Shown here in pieces: positions 35,551-44,717 of a stretch of 64,000 nucleotides of DNA. The position numbers were made by a program, and so were the translations under genes. Every line of letters starts with the position of its first letter. Position 1 is the stretch's first letter. Origin of the DNA: Lachnospiraceae bacterium (GTDB lineage: Bacteria; Bacillota; Clostridia; Lachnospirales; Lachnospiraceae); assembly GCA_910573755.1 (NCBI GenBank), contig CAJTBO010000027.1, positions 1 to 64,000 on the forward strand, read 5' to 3'. The notes beneath the pieces were generated by a model. The model was given only the letters and a program-made list of their open reading frames with translations, ran no database searches and was not told the DNA's origin.

Positions 35551-36888
35551 CTATTTATCGCCCTTTCGTTCCCTGATAAAGAACTTCAGCGGCGTTCCCC
35601 TGAAGCCGAAGGTTTCCCTGATCTGGTTCTCTATATATCTTGTGTAGGAAAAATGCATTAATTCTTTATCATTGACAAAGATCACAAAAGTGGGCGGTTT
35701 TACCGCTACCTGTGTGATATAATAGAGCCTCAGCCTCTTTCCTTTATCCGCCGGCGGCTGCTGCATCGCCACCGCCTCCGACATGATCTCGTTTAAAACG
35801 CCGGTGGCCACACGAAGCGCATGGTTTTCGTGCACTGCTTCTATTATATCATATAATTTCGGTAATCTCTGCCCCGTCAGCGCAGAAATATATAAAATTT
35901 CCGCATAGGGCATAAAAGACAGCACCTGCCTGATCTTTTTTTCGTATTCCCTTGTGGTTTTATTGTCCTTTTCAACAGCATCCCATTTGTTGACCGCAAT
36001 GACCATGCCCTTGCCGCGATCGTGGGCGATCCCTGCGATCTTGGCATCCTGCTCCGTGACGCCGTCCACCGCGTCGATCACAAGCACCACGATATCCGCC
36101 CGCTCCACCGCACTGACTGTACGGATGATCATAAAGCGTTCCAGCTCTTCCTTGATCTTGTTTTTCCGGCGAAGCCCCGCCGTATCGATGAACACATACT
36201 CCTTGCCGTTATAGGTCACCTCCGTGTCCACCGCGTCCCGGGTGGTGCCCGCAATATCGGAAACGATCAGGCGGTTTTCTCCCAGCAGCCTGTTGATGAT
36301 CGAGGATTTCCCTACATTGGGTTTTCCGACGATGGCAACCCTGATCTTATCATCCTCTTCCTCGTCCCCTGACGCCTCCGGAAAATGTGAAACCATCACA
36401 TCCAGCATGTCGCCAAGCCCGGTCCGGTTAGCCGCCGAAATCGCATAAGGTTCCCCGATCCCCAGATTATAAAACTCATAGGCATCCAGCATATCCCGCT
36501 CCCGGGAATCCACCTTGTTTACCACAAGCACCACCGGCTTTCCCGCCTTGCGCAGCATATCCGCCACTTTGGAATCGGAATCCACCAATCCCTGCTTTAC
36601 ATCCACCATAAACAGGATCACATCCGCCGTATCGATAGCGATCTGTGCCTGCTCCCGCATCTGGGAGAGCAGGATATCCCTGCTCTCCGGCTCGATGCCG
36701 CCTGTATCCACCAGCGTAAATTTATAGTTCAGCCACTCCGCATCCGCATAGATCCGGTCCCGGGTGATCCCCGGCGTGTCCTTTACAATCGATATTCTTT
36801 CTCCGGCAAGCACATTAAACAGCGTAGACTTCCCTACATTGGGCCTCCCCACCACTGCCACCACCGGTTTTCCTCTTTTTTTCGCCAT
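35551..36888 (-). CDS. der: Ribosome biogenesis GTPase Der (EngA)
   Basis: A 445-residue protein with two consecutive GTPase domains and a C-terminal KH-like domain, acting in 50S subunit assembly. The first P-loop is GRPNVGKS with DTPGITRD and NKVD. The second is GKPNVGKS with [12 protein letters not shown] and NKWD. The C-terminus ([20 protein letters not shown]) is typical. GGAGGCTGTAT precedes the ATG. Confidence 0.98.
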   Translation of the reverse strand: MAKKRGKPVVAVVGRPNVGKSTLFNVLAGERISIVKDTPGITRDRIYADAEWLNYKFTLVDTGGIEPESRDILLSQMREQAQIAIDTADVILFMVDVKQGLVDSDSKVADMLRKAGKPVVLVVNKVDSRERDMLDAYEFYNLGIGEPYAISAANRTGLGDMLDVMVSHFPEASGDEEEDDKIRVAIVGKPNVGKSSIINRLLGENRLIVSDIAGTTRDAVDTEVTYNGKEYVFIDTAGLRRKNKIKEELERFMIIRTVSAVERADIVVLVIDAVDGVTEQDAKIAGIAHDRGKGMVIAVNKWDAVEKDNKTTREYEKKIRQVLSFMPYAEILYISALTGQRLPKLYDIIEAVHENHALRVATGVLNEIMSEAVAMQQPPADKGKRLRLYYITQVAVKPPTFVIFVNDKELMHFSYTRYIENQIRETFGFRGTPLKFFIRERKGDK

Positions 36889-36998
36889 ATACAGCCTCCA
36901 TACCGCATTCTATCCGACAGACAGTTCCGATCCGCACAGTTTCCGCATCTGAACTGCAGATTCTTTTCATAAACCCTGTTCCGCATTCCGACAGGCAT

Positions 36999-38396
36999 CT
37001 ATTGTTCCTGTATGTTTCCGCCCTCTCCCAACATACGGGAAAGCAGATCATACCCGCTTGATTTTACAATATCTACCGGCACTTGTAAAGTTTTTTCCAC
37101 TTCCCCCACCGTCACATCATCCAGAAACACATCCGTCCCGCTGCGCAGCATATTGACAGGCAGAAGCAGTTTTTCCCCAAGCTTTTTCCCCTGAAGCTGC
37201 CCCATGATATCCTGTCCTGTCAAAAGCCCGGACACTGTGATCTTTTCCCCGAAAAAACGGTTGATGATCTCATAGACATGTATTTTCCGTTCGGGACAGA
37301 TCTCCTCCACCTGCTCCGCCATCTCTCTGATCACCGGAAACGCCAGTTTTCCCGTCGCAACGGAAATCTCCCCTGCCGCCGGAATCCCTGCGGAAGCTCT
37401 GCTTCCTTTCTTCCTCTTTGCACAGCGTTTTTTCTCCTTTTCCAGCGCCTCCTGAAACTCGTCCTTCAAAAGCCGCAGCATCCCCACGCCGTTTTCCAGC
37501 TGCAGATAACCGTCGTAACGCTCCGCCTCAGGCAGTTCTCTTTCCGCCAGCAGATACCACTCATCTGAAGCATGGACAAAATGAAGCCCGTGCTTTTCAT
37601 AAATTTCTTTCTGGAATCCCTCGATACAGTCGATCACCGCTTCCGCATCCTCCTTTGAAAAAGGCTCCAGCGGATACAGTCCTTCCCGGAAGTCCGAGAG
37701 CCCCACCGGCACAACTGACACACTTGTCAGATATGGCAGGTACTTCGTCAGATCCGAGATACTTCTCTCCAGTTCCGCGCCGTCATTGATCCCCCTGCAG
37801 AGCACGATCTGCCCGTTCATCCCGATCCCCGCCTCATAGAGCCTGTCCGCTTTTTTCAGCGCCTCCCCGGCGAAACGGTTATGCAGCATCATACACCGCA
37901 GTTCGGGATTTGTGGTCTGAAAGGAAATATTGATGGGCTCTAAACGGTACCGGATGATCCTGTCGATATCATGCTCCGACATATTGGTCAGCGTCACATA
38001 ATTTCCCTGCAGAAAAGACAGCCTGGAATCATCATCCTTAAAGTACAGCGTCTCCCGCATCCCCTTCGGCATCTGATCGATAAAACAGAAGATACATTTG
38101 TTATGGCAGCTTCTGTACTCATCCATCAGCCCGTTCTCAAACTCCAGCCCCAGATCCTCCCCCGGCTCCTTCTCGATCTCCAGAATGCATTCTTCCCCGC
38201 TCCCGGCGAGAACAGCCACCTCTATATAATCATCCTGCACCAGATACTGGTAATCAAAAATATCGTCTATTTCCTGTTCATTTATCCTTAAAACGGCATC
38301 CCCCGGCTCAAGCCCCAGCTCCTCAGCGATACTGCCCGGCAATACCTTCTGAATGATATGTCCTTTTTTTTTCACATCTGCCACCTCATACCTCAT
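36999..38396 (-). CDS. DUF512 radical-SAM-like protein with PDZ-like N-terminus
   Basis: A 465-residue protein. Residues 8-70 resemble a PDZ domain (IIQKVLPGSIAEELGLEPGD). A CxxxCxxC cluster, CHNKCIFCFIDQMPKGMRET (about 92-111), fits a radical SAM iron-sulfur site. The C-terminal 200 residues correspond to the DUF512 part. Related proteins often sit beside der in Clostridia, as here, but their reaction is unknown. The two genes are 110 bp apart. The start has only a weak GGGA upstream. Confidence 0.87.
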   Translation of the reverse strand: MRYEVADVKKKGHIIQKVLPGSIAEELGLEPGDAVLRINEQEIDDIFDYQYLVQDDYIEVAVLAGSGEECILEIEKEPGEDLGLEFENGLMDEYRSCHNKCIFCFIDQMPKGMRETLYFKDDDSRLSFLQGNYVTLTNMSEHDIDRIIRYRLEPINISFQTTNPELRCMMLHNRFAGEALKKADRLYEAGIGMNGQIVLCRGINDGAELERSISDLTKYLPYLTSVSVVPVGLSDFREGLYPLEPFSKEDAEAVIDCIEGFQKEIYEKHGLHFVHASDEWYLLAERELPEAERYDGYLQLENGVGMLRLLKDEFQEALEKEKKRCAKRKKGSRASAGIPAAGEISVATGKLAFPVIREMAEQVEEICPERKIHVYEIINRFFGEKITVSGLLTGQDIMGQLQGKKLGEKLLLPVNMLRSGTDVFLDDVTVGEVEKTLQVPVDIVKSSGYDLLSRMLGEGGNIQEQ

Positions 38397-38473
38397 TCTT
38401 TTTCCCGATCTTTACGGTTTCCCTGCAGCAGAGAAACCGGAAGCGGAACCGTTACAAACTCTTCTTCATTCTA

Positions 38474-38511
38474 CAAGAATTTTCTTGACGTGTCACGAAG
38501 AATGTTATAAA
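38474..38511 (+). promoter_or_regulatory. Promoter and palindrome upstream of the prs-like gene
   Basis: A -35 TTGACG (38485-38490) and a -10 TATAAA (38506-38511) are 15 bp apart. A perfect palindrome CAAGAA-TT-TTCTTG (38474-38487) overlaps the -35 box and could be an operator. The region separates the divergent DUF512 and prs-like genes. Confidence 0.55.
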
Positions 38512-38567
38512 TTGAGATATGTAAAAATAAATTCGACATTTTCAGCCGTCATAGGAGAATATTTTAC

Positions 38568-39785
38568 ATGGCCGACGCATCAAAACTCGAACAGGCGCTT
38601 CCGGTAGCGCCTCTAAAAATCGTAGCTCTTGACTCTGCCGCACAAATGGGCAAAGTTATCAATGATTATCTTGCAGCCTTTCGAAAGGAAACCCATAAAG
38701 ATCTGACAAACGATCCCGCTTTTCAGGGATATCATGAAGATAATTTTCTTGCCGACGTGGACTGCCCCCGTTTCGGCACCGGTGAGAGCAAGGGAGTCTT
38801 CAGGGAATCCATCCGCGGCAAGGATCTCTATATCCTGCTGGATGTCTGCAACCACAGCATCACCTATCAGATGAACGGTTACATAAACCGCAAATCCCCG
38901 GATGACCACTATCAGGATCTGAAAAGGGTTATCGCGGCGGCAGGCGGAAAAGCCTACCGCATCACTGTTATCATGCCCTTTCTGTATGAGAGCAGGCAGC
39001 ATAAGCGAAGCGGCAGGGAATCCCTCGACTGCGCTTATGCCCTGAAAGAACTTTCTGACATGGGTGTCAGCAACATCGTCACCTTCGATGCCCATGATCC
39101 GCGGGTACAGAATTCCGTCCCCCTCTGCGGCTTCGACAGTTTCATGCCCACATACCAGTTCACAAAGGCTCTGCTCAAGGCGGAACCGGACATCATCATC
39201 GACAAAGACCATACTATCGTTTTAAGCCCCGACGAAGGAGCATTGGACCGCGCCATTTATTTCGCCAATGTGCTCGGCGTGGATATGGGTATGTTTTATA
39301 AAAGAAGGGACTACTCTACCATCGTAAACGGAAAAAATCCTATCGTGGCACACGAATTTCTCGGTGACAATATTGCGGGAAAAGACGCGATCATCGTGGA
39401 CGATATGATATCCTCAGGGGAAAGCATGATCGATACCGCCCGTATCTTAAAGGAATTCAAAGTAAAACGGGTGTTTATCTGTACCACCTTCGGTCTGTTC
39501 ACGAACGGCCTCGAACAATTTGACCGGGCCTATGAGAAGGGATATTTTGACCGGCTGATCACCACAAATCTGGTCTACCAGTCCCCGGAGCTTTTAGCCC
39601 GCCCCTATTATATGACTGCAGATATGAATAAATTTTTAGCTTCCATCATCGACTTTATGAACCACAATGTATCCATGAATTTCGTGCGGACGCCTACTGA
39701 CAAGATCCGCAGTCTGATGGAGGAACATAACCAGAAACTGATGGAAACGGCAGACGCCGCGCGGATGAATGACATCATGGGTTGA
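38568..39785 (+). CDS. prs: Ribose-phosphate pyrophosphokinase (PRPP synthetase), long form
   Basis: A 405-residue enzyme of the PRPP synthetase family, making phosphoribosyl pyrophosphate from ribose-5-phosphate and ATP. The PRPP-binding motif is DAIIVDDMISSGESM. HKRSGRESLDCAYALKELSD and LSPDEGALDRAIYFANVLG are family-like. It is about 90 residues longer than the common 315-residue form. The N-terminal domain is divergent, so it may be a paralogue with a modified role. GGAG lies 11 bases before the ATG. It is one of few plus-strand genes here and ends 9 bp from a convergent gene. Confidence 0.85.
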   Translation: MADASKLEQALPVAPLKIVALDSAAQMGKVINDYLAAFRKETHKDLTNDPAFQGYHEDNFLADVDCPRFGTGESKGVFRESIRGKDLYILLDVCNHSITYQMNGYINRKSPDDHYQDLKRVIAAAGGKAYRITVIMPFLYESRQHKRSGRESLDCAYALKELSDMGVSNIVTFDAHDPRVQNSVPLCGFDSFMPTYQFTKALLKAEPDIIIDKDHTIVLSPDEGALDRAIYFANVLGVDMGMFYKRRDYSTIVNGKNPIVAHEFLGDNIAGKDAIIVDDMISSGESMIDTARILKEFKVKRVFICTTFGLFTNGLEQFDRAYEKGYFDRLITTNLVYQSPELLARPYYMTADMNKFLASIIDFMNHNVSMNFVRTPTDKIRSLMEEHNQKLMETADAARMNDIMG

Positions 39786-39801
39786 CCTCATCAGTCAACC
39801 C
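39779..39801. terminator. Hairpin overlapping two convergent stops
   Basis: A perfect 8-bp stem GGGTTGAC (39779-39786)/GTCAACCC (39794-39801) with a 7-nt loop covers the end of the prs-like gene and the end of the sigma-like gene. No T-run follows on either side, so termination is possible but not certain. Confidence 0.5.
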
Positions 39802-40727
39802 AGAAATCCTCTCGGAAACAACTCCTCCCTGTCCCGGGCATACATCATTTTTTCGCGCGCTCTCTTTTCGATCTTCTCTATCTCCCACGCTTTGCGGTGC
39901 AGTCTGGCGCCGATTTCATCATATCCGTCCCCATCCGCGATCCCTCTCATCACCGCCTGTTCACCCGCTGTCAGAAATCCGCTGTCCGTCAAAAATTCCT
40001 CCAGCGCCGCGCTGCATTTTTCGTCGCCTTCATTTTTAAGCGGCAGATCAAAGATATATCGGGCGGCGTATTCCGGAAACAGTTCTTCCCTTTCTCCGGC
40101 GTACATCACCTTTTCAAGCGCCCGCTTTTTCATCTTCTCTATCTCCCCGTCTCTGCGGTGCAGCCTGACGCCGATTTCCCTGTTTTCCTTCCCCCTCACG
40201 ATTCCTCTTATCACCGCCTGTTCACCTGCCGTCAGGAATCCACTGCCTATAAATTTTTCCAGTTCTGCGTTATATTCCCTGCGCAGCACAGTATTCTCCG
40301 GATTTCCTCCCTTTTCCGCCGGTATACTGTTTATGTCTATTGGTATGAAGTCCAGCAGTGTTTCCCCGTCTTCTCCGACCGGCCTGTCTAACGACACTTC
40401 TTCTTTCGGTTCCTTGCGTACAATATCGCTCACCATCCGGGAGAGACACTGAAAAGCATATGTACTGAATCTGACTTTACTCTGCTGCAGATCAAACTTC
40501 TCTGCTATCTCCGTGATCATTTTCAGTCTGGCTTCCTGCAGAAGATCCTCTTCCATGTGCCGGAACCCTTTCAGACTGCTGACAGCCTTCCTCAGCAGCC
40601 CGTCATTCTCTCTCAGCAGAAGATCCCCGGCATCCCCATCGCCTTCCCGATACCGCCTGACGAGTTCTCTGTTGCGCGCATCTCTATCAGCCCTCACGGC
40701 TTTATCCTTTTTTGCTTCCGGTTCCAT
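39795..40727 (-). CDS. Sigma-70-like protein with duplicated C-terminal module
   Basis: A 310-residue protein. Residues 22-105 look like sigma region 2 (LVRRYREGDGDAGDLLLREN, then HMEEDLLQEARLKMITEI and FSTYAFQCLSRMVSDIVRK). Two copies of a 62-residue module follow (157-218 and 243-305). Both contain GFLTAGEQAV, R-x-L/I-H-R and KRA-EK-MYA, ending EELFP; they resemble region 4 helix-turn-helices. A duplicated region 4 is not the normal sigma plan. It is the last gene of a six-gene minus-strand cluster with a ClpX-like ATPase. GGAGAGGAGAT precedes the ATG. It may be a dedicated sigma factor or a DNA-binding derivative. Confidence 0.75.
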   Translation of the reverse strand: MEPEAKKDKAVRADRDARNRELVRRYREGDGDAGDLLLRENDGLLRKAVSSLKGFRHMEEDLLQEARLKMITEIAEKFDLQQSKVRFSTYAFQCLSRMVSDIVRKEPKEEVSLDRPVGEDGETLLDFIPIDINSIPAEKGGNPENTVLRREYNAELEKFIGSGFLTAGEQAVIRGIVRGKENREIGVRLHRRDGEIEKMKKRALEKVMYAGEREELFPEYAARYIFDLPLKNEGDEKCSAALEEFLTDSGFLTAGEQAVMRGIADGDGYDEIGARLHRKAWEIEKIEKRAREKMMYARDREELFPRGFLG

Positions 40728-40747
40728 ATCTGAAACAATCTCCTCTC

Positions 40748-41896
40748 CTATAGATCATACTGTCCTTCGGATCTTTTCCGCCGCGCTTTTTCTCTGCGCC
40801 TTGCATCCTCTTCTTCCCTGTCTTCTCTTTCCATGATCTCCCGCTCCTCTTTGTCTAAATCTTCTTTGCTCAGAATACGCGGACTCTTTTCCGCATAGAA
40901 GAAAGAAGAAAACTCTGTATCCAGCTCCCCCGGCGGCACATCATATTCCATCGCCGCATTATCCATCCGGTAACCGTTTTTCAGGCTGCCGTTTTCCTTC
41001 AGGCTTTTTAAGTACTCTACAGCCTCTCCCACCTTGAAAAACCCTTTCACCGACATGTAAAAGACCATCCGGCGATCGTCCATCAAAATCCCTTTTATTC
41101 TGGCGCTTCCCCATTTGATTTTTCTCTCTCTGGCACATTCTTCATAGCTGACGACACAGGGATAACAGGGAAATCTGCTGTGGGCCTTCGGGATCTCCGT
41201 CTCCGGGATATTATCGCGCCCCATAAGATAGATGCCCGCGCCTGTGCTTTCGTTCACATACAGCGGTAAAATGACCCTGGTCTGCTCTTTTTTCTGCATA
41301 TCGTCCCGCAGCAGACGGCATACCTTTTCGCACTTCTTTATAAACGCTTCGTCAGACTCTCTCCCCGCCTGCGCCCCCGGCATGTCCGCATCCCGGGCAG
41401 GTATGTCCCCCTGCCCGCTGTTTCGTTCAAAAAAGCGTAACAGTTTAACATCGTCACTCTCTTTCTTTGAACTGCGTTCCCTTTTTTCATTGCCGGCAAA
41501 GTCGGCCGCCTGCTTTTTCAGCAGGCGATCCTCCAACTCCTCCTGTGACGCACCGGGCAGGCTTGCTTTTGTCTTTGCCGACATCTTTTTCTGCTTGAGC
41601 AGCTGATCCACCAGCGCATCCCTGACCTCCTGATACTCGTCCCGGGTAATATATTGATATTCATCACCCATAGCCAGATACGCAACCCTCAGACGCAGAT
41701 AGTATTCTTTTTCTTCCTCTCTATCCGCCAGAAAATCCCGCGTGGATTTTTCCGACTGCAGTTTTCCTTCCGCGCGGCGCTCTTCCCTCTCCCTGAAATA
41801 GCGGTAGAGCAGACTTTCTTTATAAGACTCGTCAGCCTTGTGTGTTTCATACTCCTCCACCAGTTTCCTGCCCAGTTCTTCACGGCTCTCTATCAT
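40748..41896 (-). CDS. Hypothetical protein of the ClpX-like/sigma-like cluster
   Basis: A 382-residue, highly charged, soluble protein that I do not recognise. The N-terminal 140 residues are helical and Glu/Arg/Lys-rich. A probable folded domain spans about 190-345 (CEKVCRLLRDDMQKKEQTRV, then LPLYVNESTGAGIYLMGRDN). The C-terminus is a charged helix. GGAGGTACGATAA precedes the ATG, which overlaps the upstream stop by 4 bases. The sigma-like gene follows after 20 bp. The tight spacing argues for a shared function with its neighbours. Confidence 0.75.
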   Translation of the reverse strand: MIESREELGRKLVEEYETHKADESYKESLLYRYFREREERRAEGKLQSEKSTRDFLADREEEKEYYLRLRVAYLAMGDEYQYITRDEYQEVRDALVDQLLKQKKMSAKTKASLPGASQEELEDRLLKKQAADFAGNEKRERSSKKESDDVKLLRFFERNSGQGDIPARDADMPGAQAGRESDEAFIKKCEKVCRLLRDDMQKKEQTRVILPLYVNESTGAGIYLMGRDNIPETEIPKAHSRFPCYPCVVSYEECARERKIKWGSARIKGILMDDRRMVFYMSVKGFFKVGEAVEYLKSLKENGSLKNGYRMDNAAMEYDVPPGELDTEFSSFFYAEKSPRILSKEDLDKEEREIMEREDREEEDARRREKARRKRSEGQYDL

Positions 41897-42972
41897 TTAT
41901 CGTACCTCCTTGCTTTCCGCACCGCCTCCCTTACAACACCGGGCAGCCGTTTTACGCTGTCAGTCACAAGCCCATAGGTCTCCTCCAGCGAATAGGCGGA
42001 CAGCCTCTGCTCATAGAGATAGAGATCGACCATCTCCGCTATCGCCCCTGCAAAAGCCTCCCCGTCCCAGGTAAGTTTCCCCTCTGTGCCCTCCGTATAG
42101 GACATTTCCCTGAAGCGCAGATAATACCTCTTATACTTTTCGGCATCCGGAATACGTTGCAGGACTGCCGTCTCCCCCGCTTCGAGCTGTCTGGTTAATT
42201 CCTCCCACCACGGTTCTTCTTCCTCTTCCTCCATGCTGCCGTAAAGAATATCATACACATCCTCTCCTCTTTCCAGCCTGTCGGCCAGCTCCTCATCCGC
42301 AGCGTCTGAAAGTTCTTTTTCCAGCCTGACTTCTTCCGCATAGAGAGGATCCTCAGCCATCCGGACTTTTTTCATCTCTTCTTCCTTCGCATAAAATTCT
42401 TCTGCCGCTTTGACACTTCTTTTATTGAAAAGCTCTATCTCACGCTCAAGAAACGCTTCTTCCTCCTCCGTAAAAAGAGAACCCTCCTCTTCTCCGTTCA
42501 GCAAAAGGAACACTTCCTGTGCATATGCAAAAAAGTCGTGGAATCTGTGTGAGAAATACCCGCACTCCGCTTTCAGCAGATCCGCCCTGCTTCTGCATGC
42601 CGAACGCCCTGTATCGCGCGCCATGCGAACGATGTCGCCGTAGGTCTGCGCCGGCTCGTACGGCTCCCTCTCAAAATCTTCCATAGAAGAAATATGATTC
42701 TTCCACGCGATTCCAAGTATCGTGCAGTAGAGAAAACTTCGGTACAGTTCCTCTTTTTCCGGGCTGTAATCTTCATGCGCGGCGGACATGATCTGCGTGA
42801 TCAGCTCCTCAAGGCGCGCATCATCCACAACCCCTTCGTCATTTATGATTTTATTCTCATAGGTTTTATCATATCCTTTTATCACGTCTCCCACCTGTCC
42901 CAACAGATCTTCCATACGCGTCCGGCGCTCATAAAGTGTTCTTTTTTCCTCTCTGATTTCATTCTGATTCAT
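41893..42972 (-). CDS. Hypothetical protein, paralogue of the neighbour upstream
   Basis: A 359-residue acidic helical protein of no recognised family. It shares blocks with the product of 43226-44185: SFLYCTILGIAW, YGDIVRMARDT, YLRFREMSYTEGTEGKLTWD and AYSLEETYGLVTDSVK. The two are therefore tandem duplicates with a variable middle, here a Glu-rich insertion. The ATG at 42972 is chosen because AAAGGAG lies just upstream; the frame extends 24 codons into the intergenic space. It overlaps the next gene by 4 bp. Confidence 0.78.
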   Translation of the reverse strand: MNQNEIREEKRTLYERRTRMEDLLGQVGDVIKGYDKTYENKIINDEGVVDDARLEELITQIMSAAHEDYSPEKEELYRSFLYCTILGIAWKNHISSMEDFEREPYEPAQTYGDIVRMARDTGRSACRSRADLLKAECGYFSHRFHDFFAYAQEVFLLLNGEEEGSLFTEEEEAFLEREIELFNKRSVKAAEEFYAKEEEMKKVRMAEDPLYAEEVRLEKELSDAADEELADRLERGEDVYDILYGSMEEEEEEPWWEELTRQLEAGETAVLQRIPDAEKYKRYYLRFREMSYTEGTEGKLTWDGEAFAGAIAEMVDLYLYEQRLSAYSLEETYGLVTDSVKRLPGVVREAVRKARRYDK

Positions 42973-43044
42973 GATTTTTCTCCTTTTTTCTGGTCGCGGA
43001 CATACTTCCTTTTTTGTCCGCGGTGCATTGTTAAATTGTAACAT

Positions 43045-43225
43045 ACAGCCTGTCTGTCGTCAAAACTTATCCATCCCGGCTGTCCGCGGGGGCCTGATAT
43101 ATTCCTGTACATTTTTATCACCTTTCCATTTTAGTTCCGCAGGCAGATAGTACACAAGGGTGGAACTTACATTTCCGACCGCTAAAAACTGCGTCCGTAA
43201 ATGAAGCCGTGCATTATATGCCTGC
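43045..43225. other. Gap inside the cluster holding a palindromic element
   Basis: No gene is seen between the two paralogues. The stretch 43132-43242 contains a member of the dispersed palindromic family: AGTTCCGCA, outer arms GCAGGCA (43139-43145)/TGCCTGC (43219-43225), inner arms CATTT (43170-43174)/AAATG (43199-43203), and loop CCGACCGCTAAAAACTGCGT. Its insertion probably separated two genes of one operon. Confidence 0.7.
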
Positions 43226-44185
43226 CTACTGTATTCCAGTTTCCAGCCAACACTTATACCTCTTTCCTCTTCGCAGCGTCTGGCACATCTCCTTTGCCAT
43301 CTGTCCCAGACATTTCGTTACCATCCCGTAAAGCTCCTCAAGCGAATAGGCACAATACCCGTTTCTGTAAAGATAACAGTCTGCCATCTCTTCTATCTCG
43401 CTCATGAATTGATCCCTGTCCCAGGTAAGCTTCCCTTTTACAGCACCTGTATAAGACAGTTCCCGAAAACGCAGATAATTTCGGATATATTTTTCCGGAT
43501 TGGAGATGCGCCTCACGATACGCTTTTTCGCGCGTTCTATTGCGCCGCCTGCTTCCGCCCGTGAGAGAGTGTCGGATTCATCCTCCCCCTCCGCTGCATA
43601 CGGCTCCTCACAGATCGTCGGACATGCCTTTTCCTTCCGCCTTTTTTCCAGCGTTATCCTGTCCTTCCCGACAAACGCCTTTTCCTCCTCGGTATACAGA
43701 GAATACACTTTCTGTCCGCGCAGCAGAAAATACACTTCCGGCATATATCCGAAAAATCCCCGTATTTTATCCGTATAGTTTACGCTCTCCATATAGAGCA
43801 GATCCTCCTTGCTCCCCGGCGTCGATATGCACGTATCGCGCGCCATGCGTATCATATCCCCCAATACCCTCGCCGGCCTGTACTCGCCGTAATCCATGGA
43901 CAGATGACACATATCCCAGTCCCACGCGATTCCTAACAGCGTACAATAAAGGAAACTATAATAAAGTTCTTTTTTCTCGGGCTCATACTGCTTCTGCGTC
44001 GACGCAAACAACTCCGCGATCAGTTTTTCCAGCCACCCGTCATCACGCTCCAACTCAAAAGACCGTGAATAATTATGATCATAGCCATCTACCACATCGG
44101 CGACCGCCCAGAGCAGAGCGTTCATATACAGCCTCCGGTTGCGGATCTCTTCTATCATCTCTTTACCTGTTTTTTCCTGTCCCAT
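43226..44185 (-). CDS. Hypothetical protein, paralogue of the next gene downstream
   Basis: A 319-residue protein of no recognised family, mostly helical and acidic. Shared blocks with 41893-42972 include SFLYCTLLGIAW, LGDMIRMARDT, YLRFRELSYTGAVKGKLTWD and AYSLEELYGMVTKCLG. AAAAGGAGAAACGCTT precedes the ATG. A strong hairpin lies just upstream of that ribosome binding site and may affect its use. The absence of membrane helices or signal suggests a cytoplasmic partner for the AAA+ protein. Confidence 0.76.
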   Translation of the reverse strand: MGQEKTGKEMIEEIRNRRLYMNALLWAVADVVDGYDHNYSRSFELERDDGWLEKLIAELFASTQKQYEPEKKELYYSFLYCTLLGIAWDWDMCHLSMDYGEYRPARVLGDMIRMARDTCISTPGSKEDLLYMESVNYTDKIRGFFGYMPEVYFLLRGQKVYSLYTEEEKAFVGKDRITLEKRRKEKACPTICEEPYAAEGEDESDTLSRAEAGGAIERAKKRIVRRISNPEKYIRNYLRFRELSYTGAVKGKLTWDRDQFMSEIEEMADCYLYRNGYCAYSLEELYGMVTKCLGQMAKEMCQTLRRGKRYKCWLETGIQ

Positions 44186-44219
44186 AAGCGTTTCTCCTTT
44201 TATTTTATTTCCGCGAGCA

Positions 44220-44258
44220 ATTCGCCAAGTGCCGCGCCTATGCGGACATTTGGCGAAT
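44220..44258. promoter_or_regulatory. Strong hairpin in the leader of a cluster gene
   Basis: ATTCGCCAA (44220-44228) pairs perfectly with TTGGCGAAT (44250-44258), with further GCCGC/GCGG pairing inside. It lies about 35 bp before the 319-residue protein start. No T-run follows, so it is more likely an RNA processing or stability element than a terminator. Confidence 0.55.
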
Positions 44259-44314
44259 GCCGCTAGAGCCGATACCCCTCTCCCCGGGATACATCAAATT
44301 CCATGTTTCGCTGC

Positions 44315-44671
44315 TTACGGCGGGGTTATTGGCTTTACACATTTTAATGCCGCATGCAGCCTGCTGATCATTTCAAACGCTGCCGCAAGAAGCATTAAGA
44401 TATTCATTTCCTCCTCCCCCTTCGGCGAAGATCCTCTTTCCGGATCCTGCCAAATTGAACTGATCAATCTCACCGCCTCAATCACCGGCTCCAGTTCCTC
44501 GTCGTTATAGCGCCCCTTCTTTAAGTCTTCCCGCAAGCCCGCCGCCGGATTTTCAATCTTCAGGATGCCTAACGCCTCTTTCAGAGAACCGGCAAACTCC
44601 TGTCCGCTCAATCCCTCAAACGTGACGTCCTTCATGCAAAAGTCTTTCGTAAAACTGTAATTCATTTTCAT
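44315..44671 (-). CDS. Small hypothetical protein of the ClpX-like/sigma-like cluster
   Basis: A 118-residue, mostly helical, soluble protein starting MKMNYSFTKDFCMKDVTFEG. No family is recognised. The ATG at 44671 is chosen because GGAGAGGATCTT ends directly before it; the frame is open 35 codons further, inside the ATPase gene, but lacks a ribosome binding site there. It follows the ATPase gene with a gap of about 46 bp. Possible adaptor for the unfoldase, by position only. Confidence 0.72.
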   Translation of the reverse strand: MKMNYSFTKDFCMKDVTFEGLSGQEFAGSLKEALGILKIENPAAGLREDLKKGRYNDEELEPVIEAVRLISSIWQDPERGSSPKGEEEMNILMLLAAAFEMISRLHAALKCVKPITPP

Positions 44672-44717
44672 AAGATCCTCTCCTTTTATCCCGGTCCCAC
44701 AAATATCCGCACGGCAC

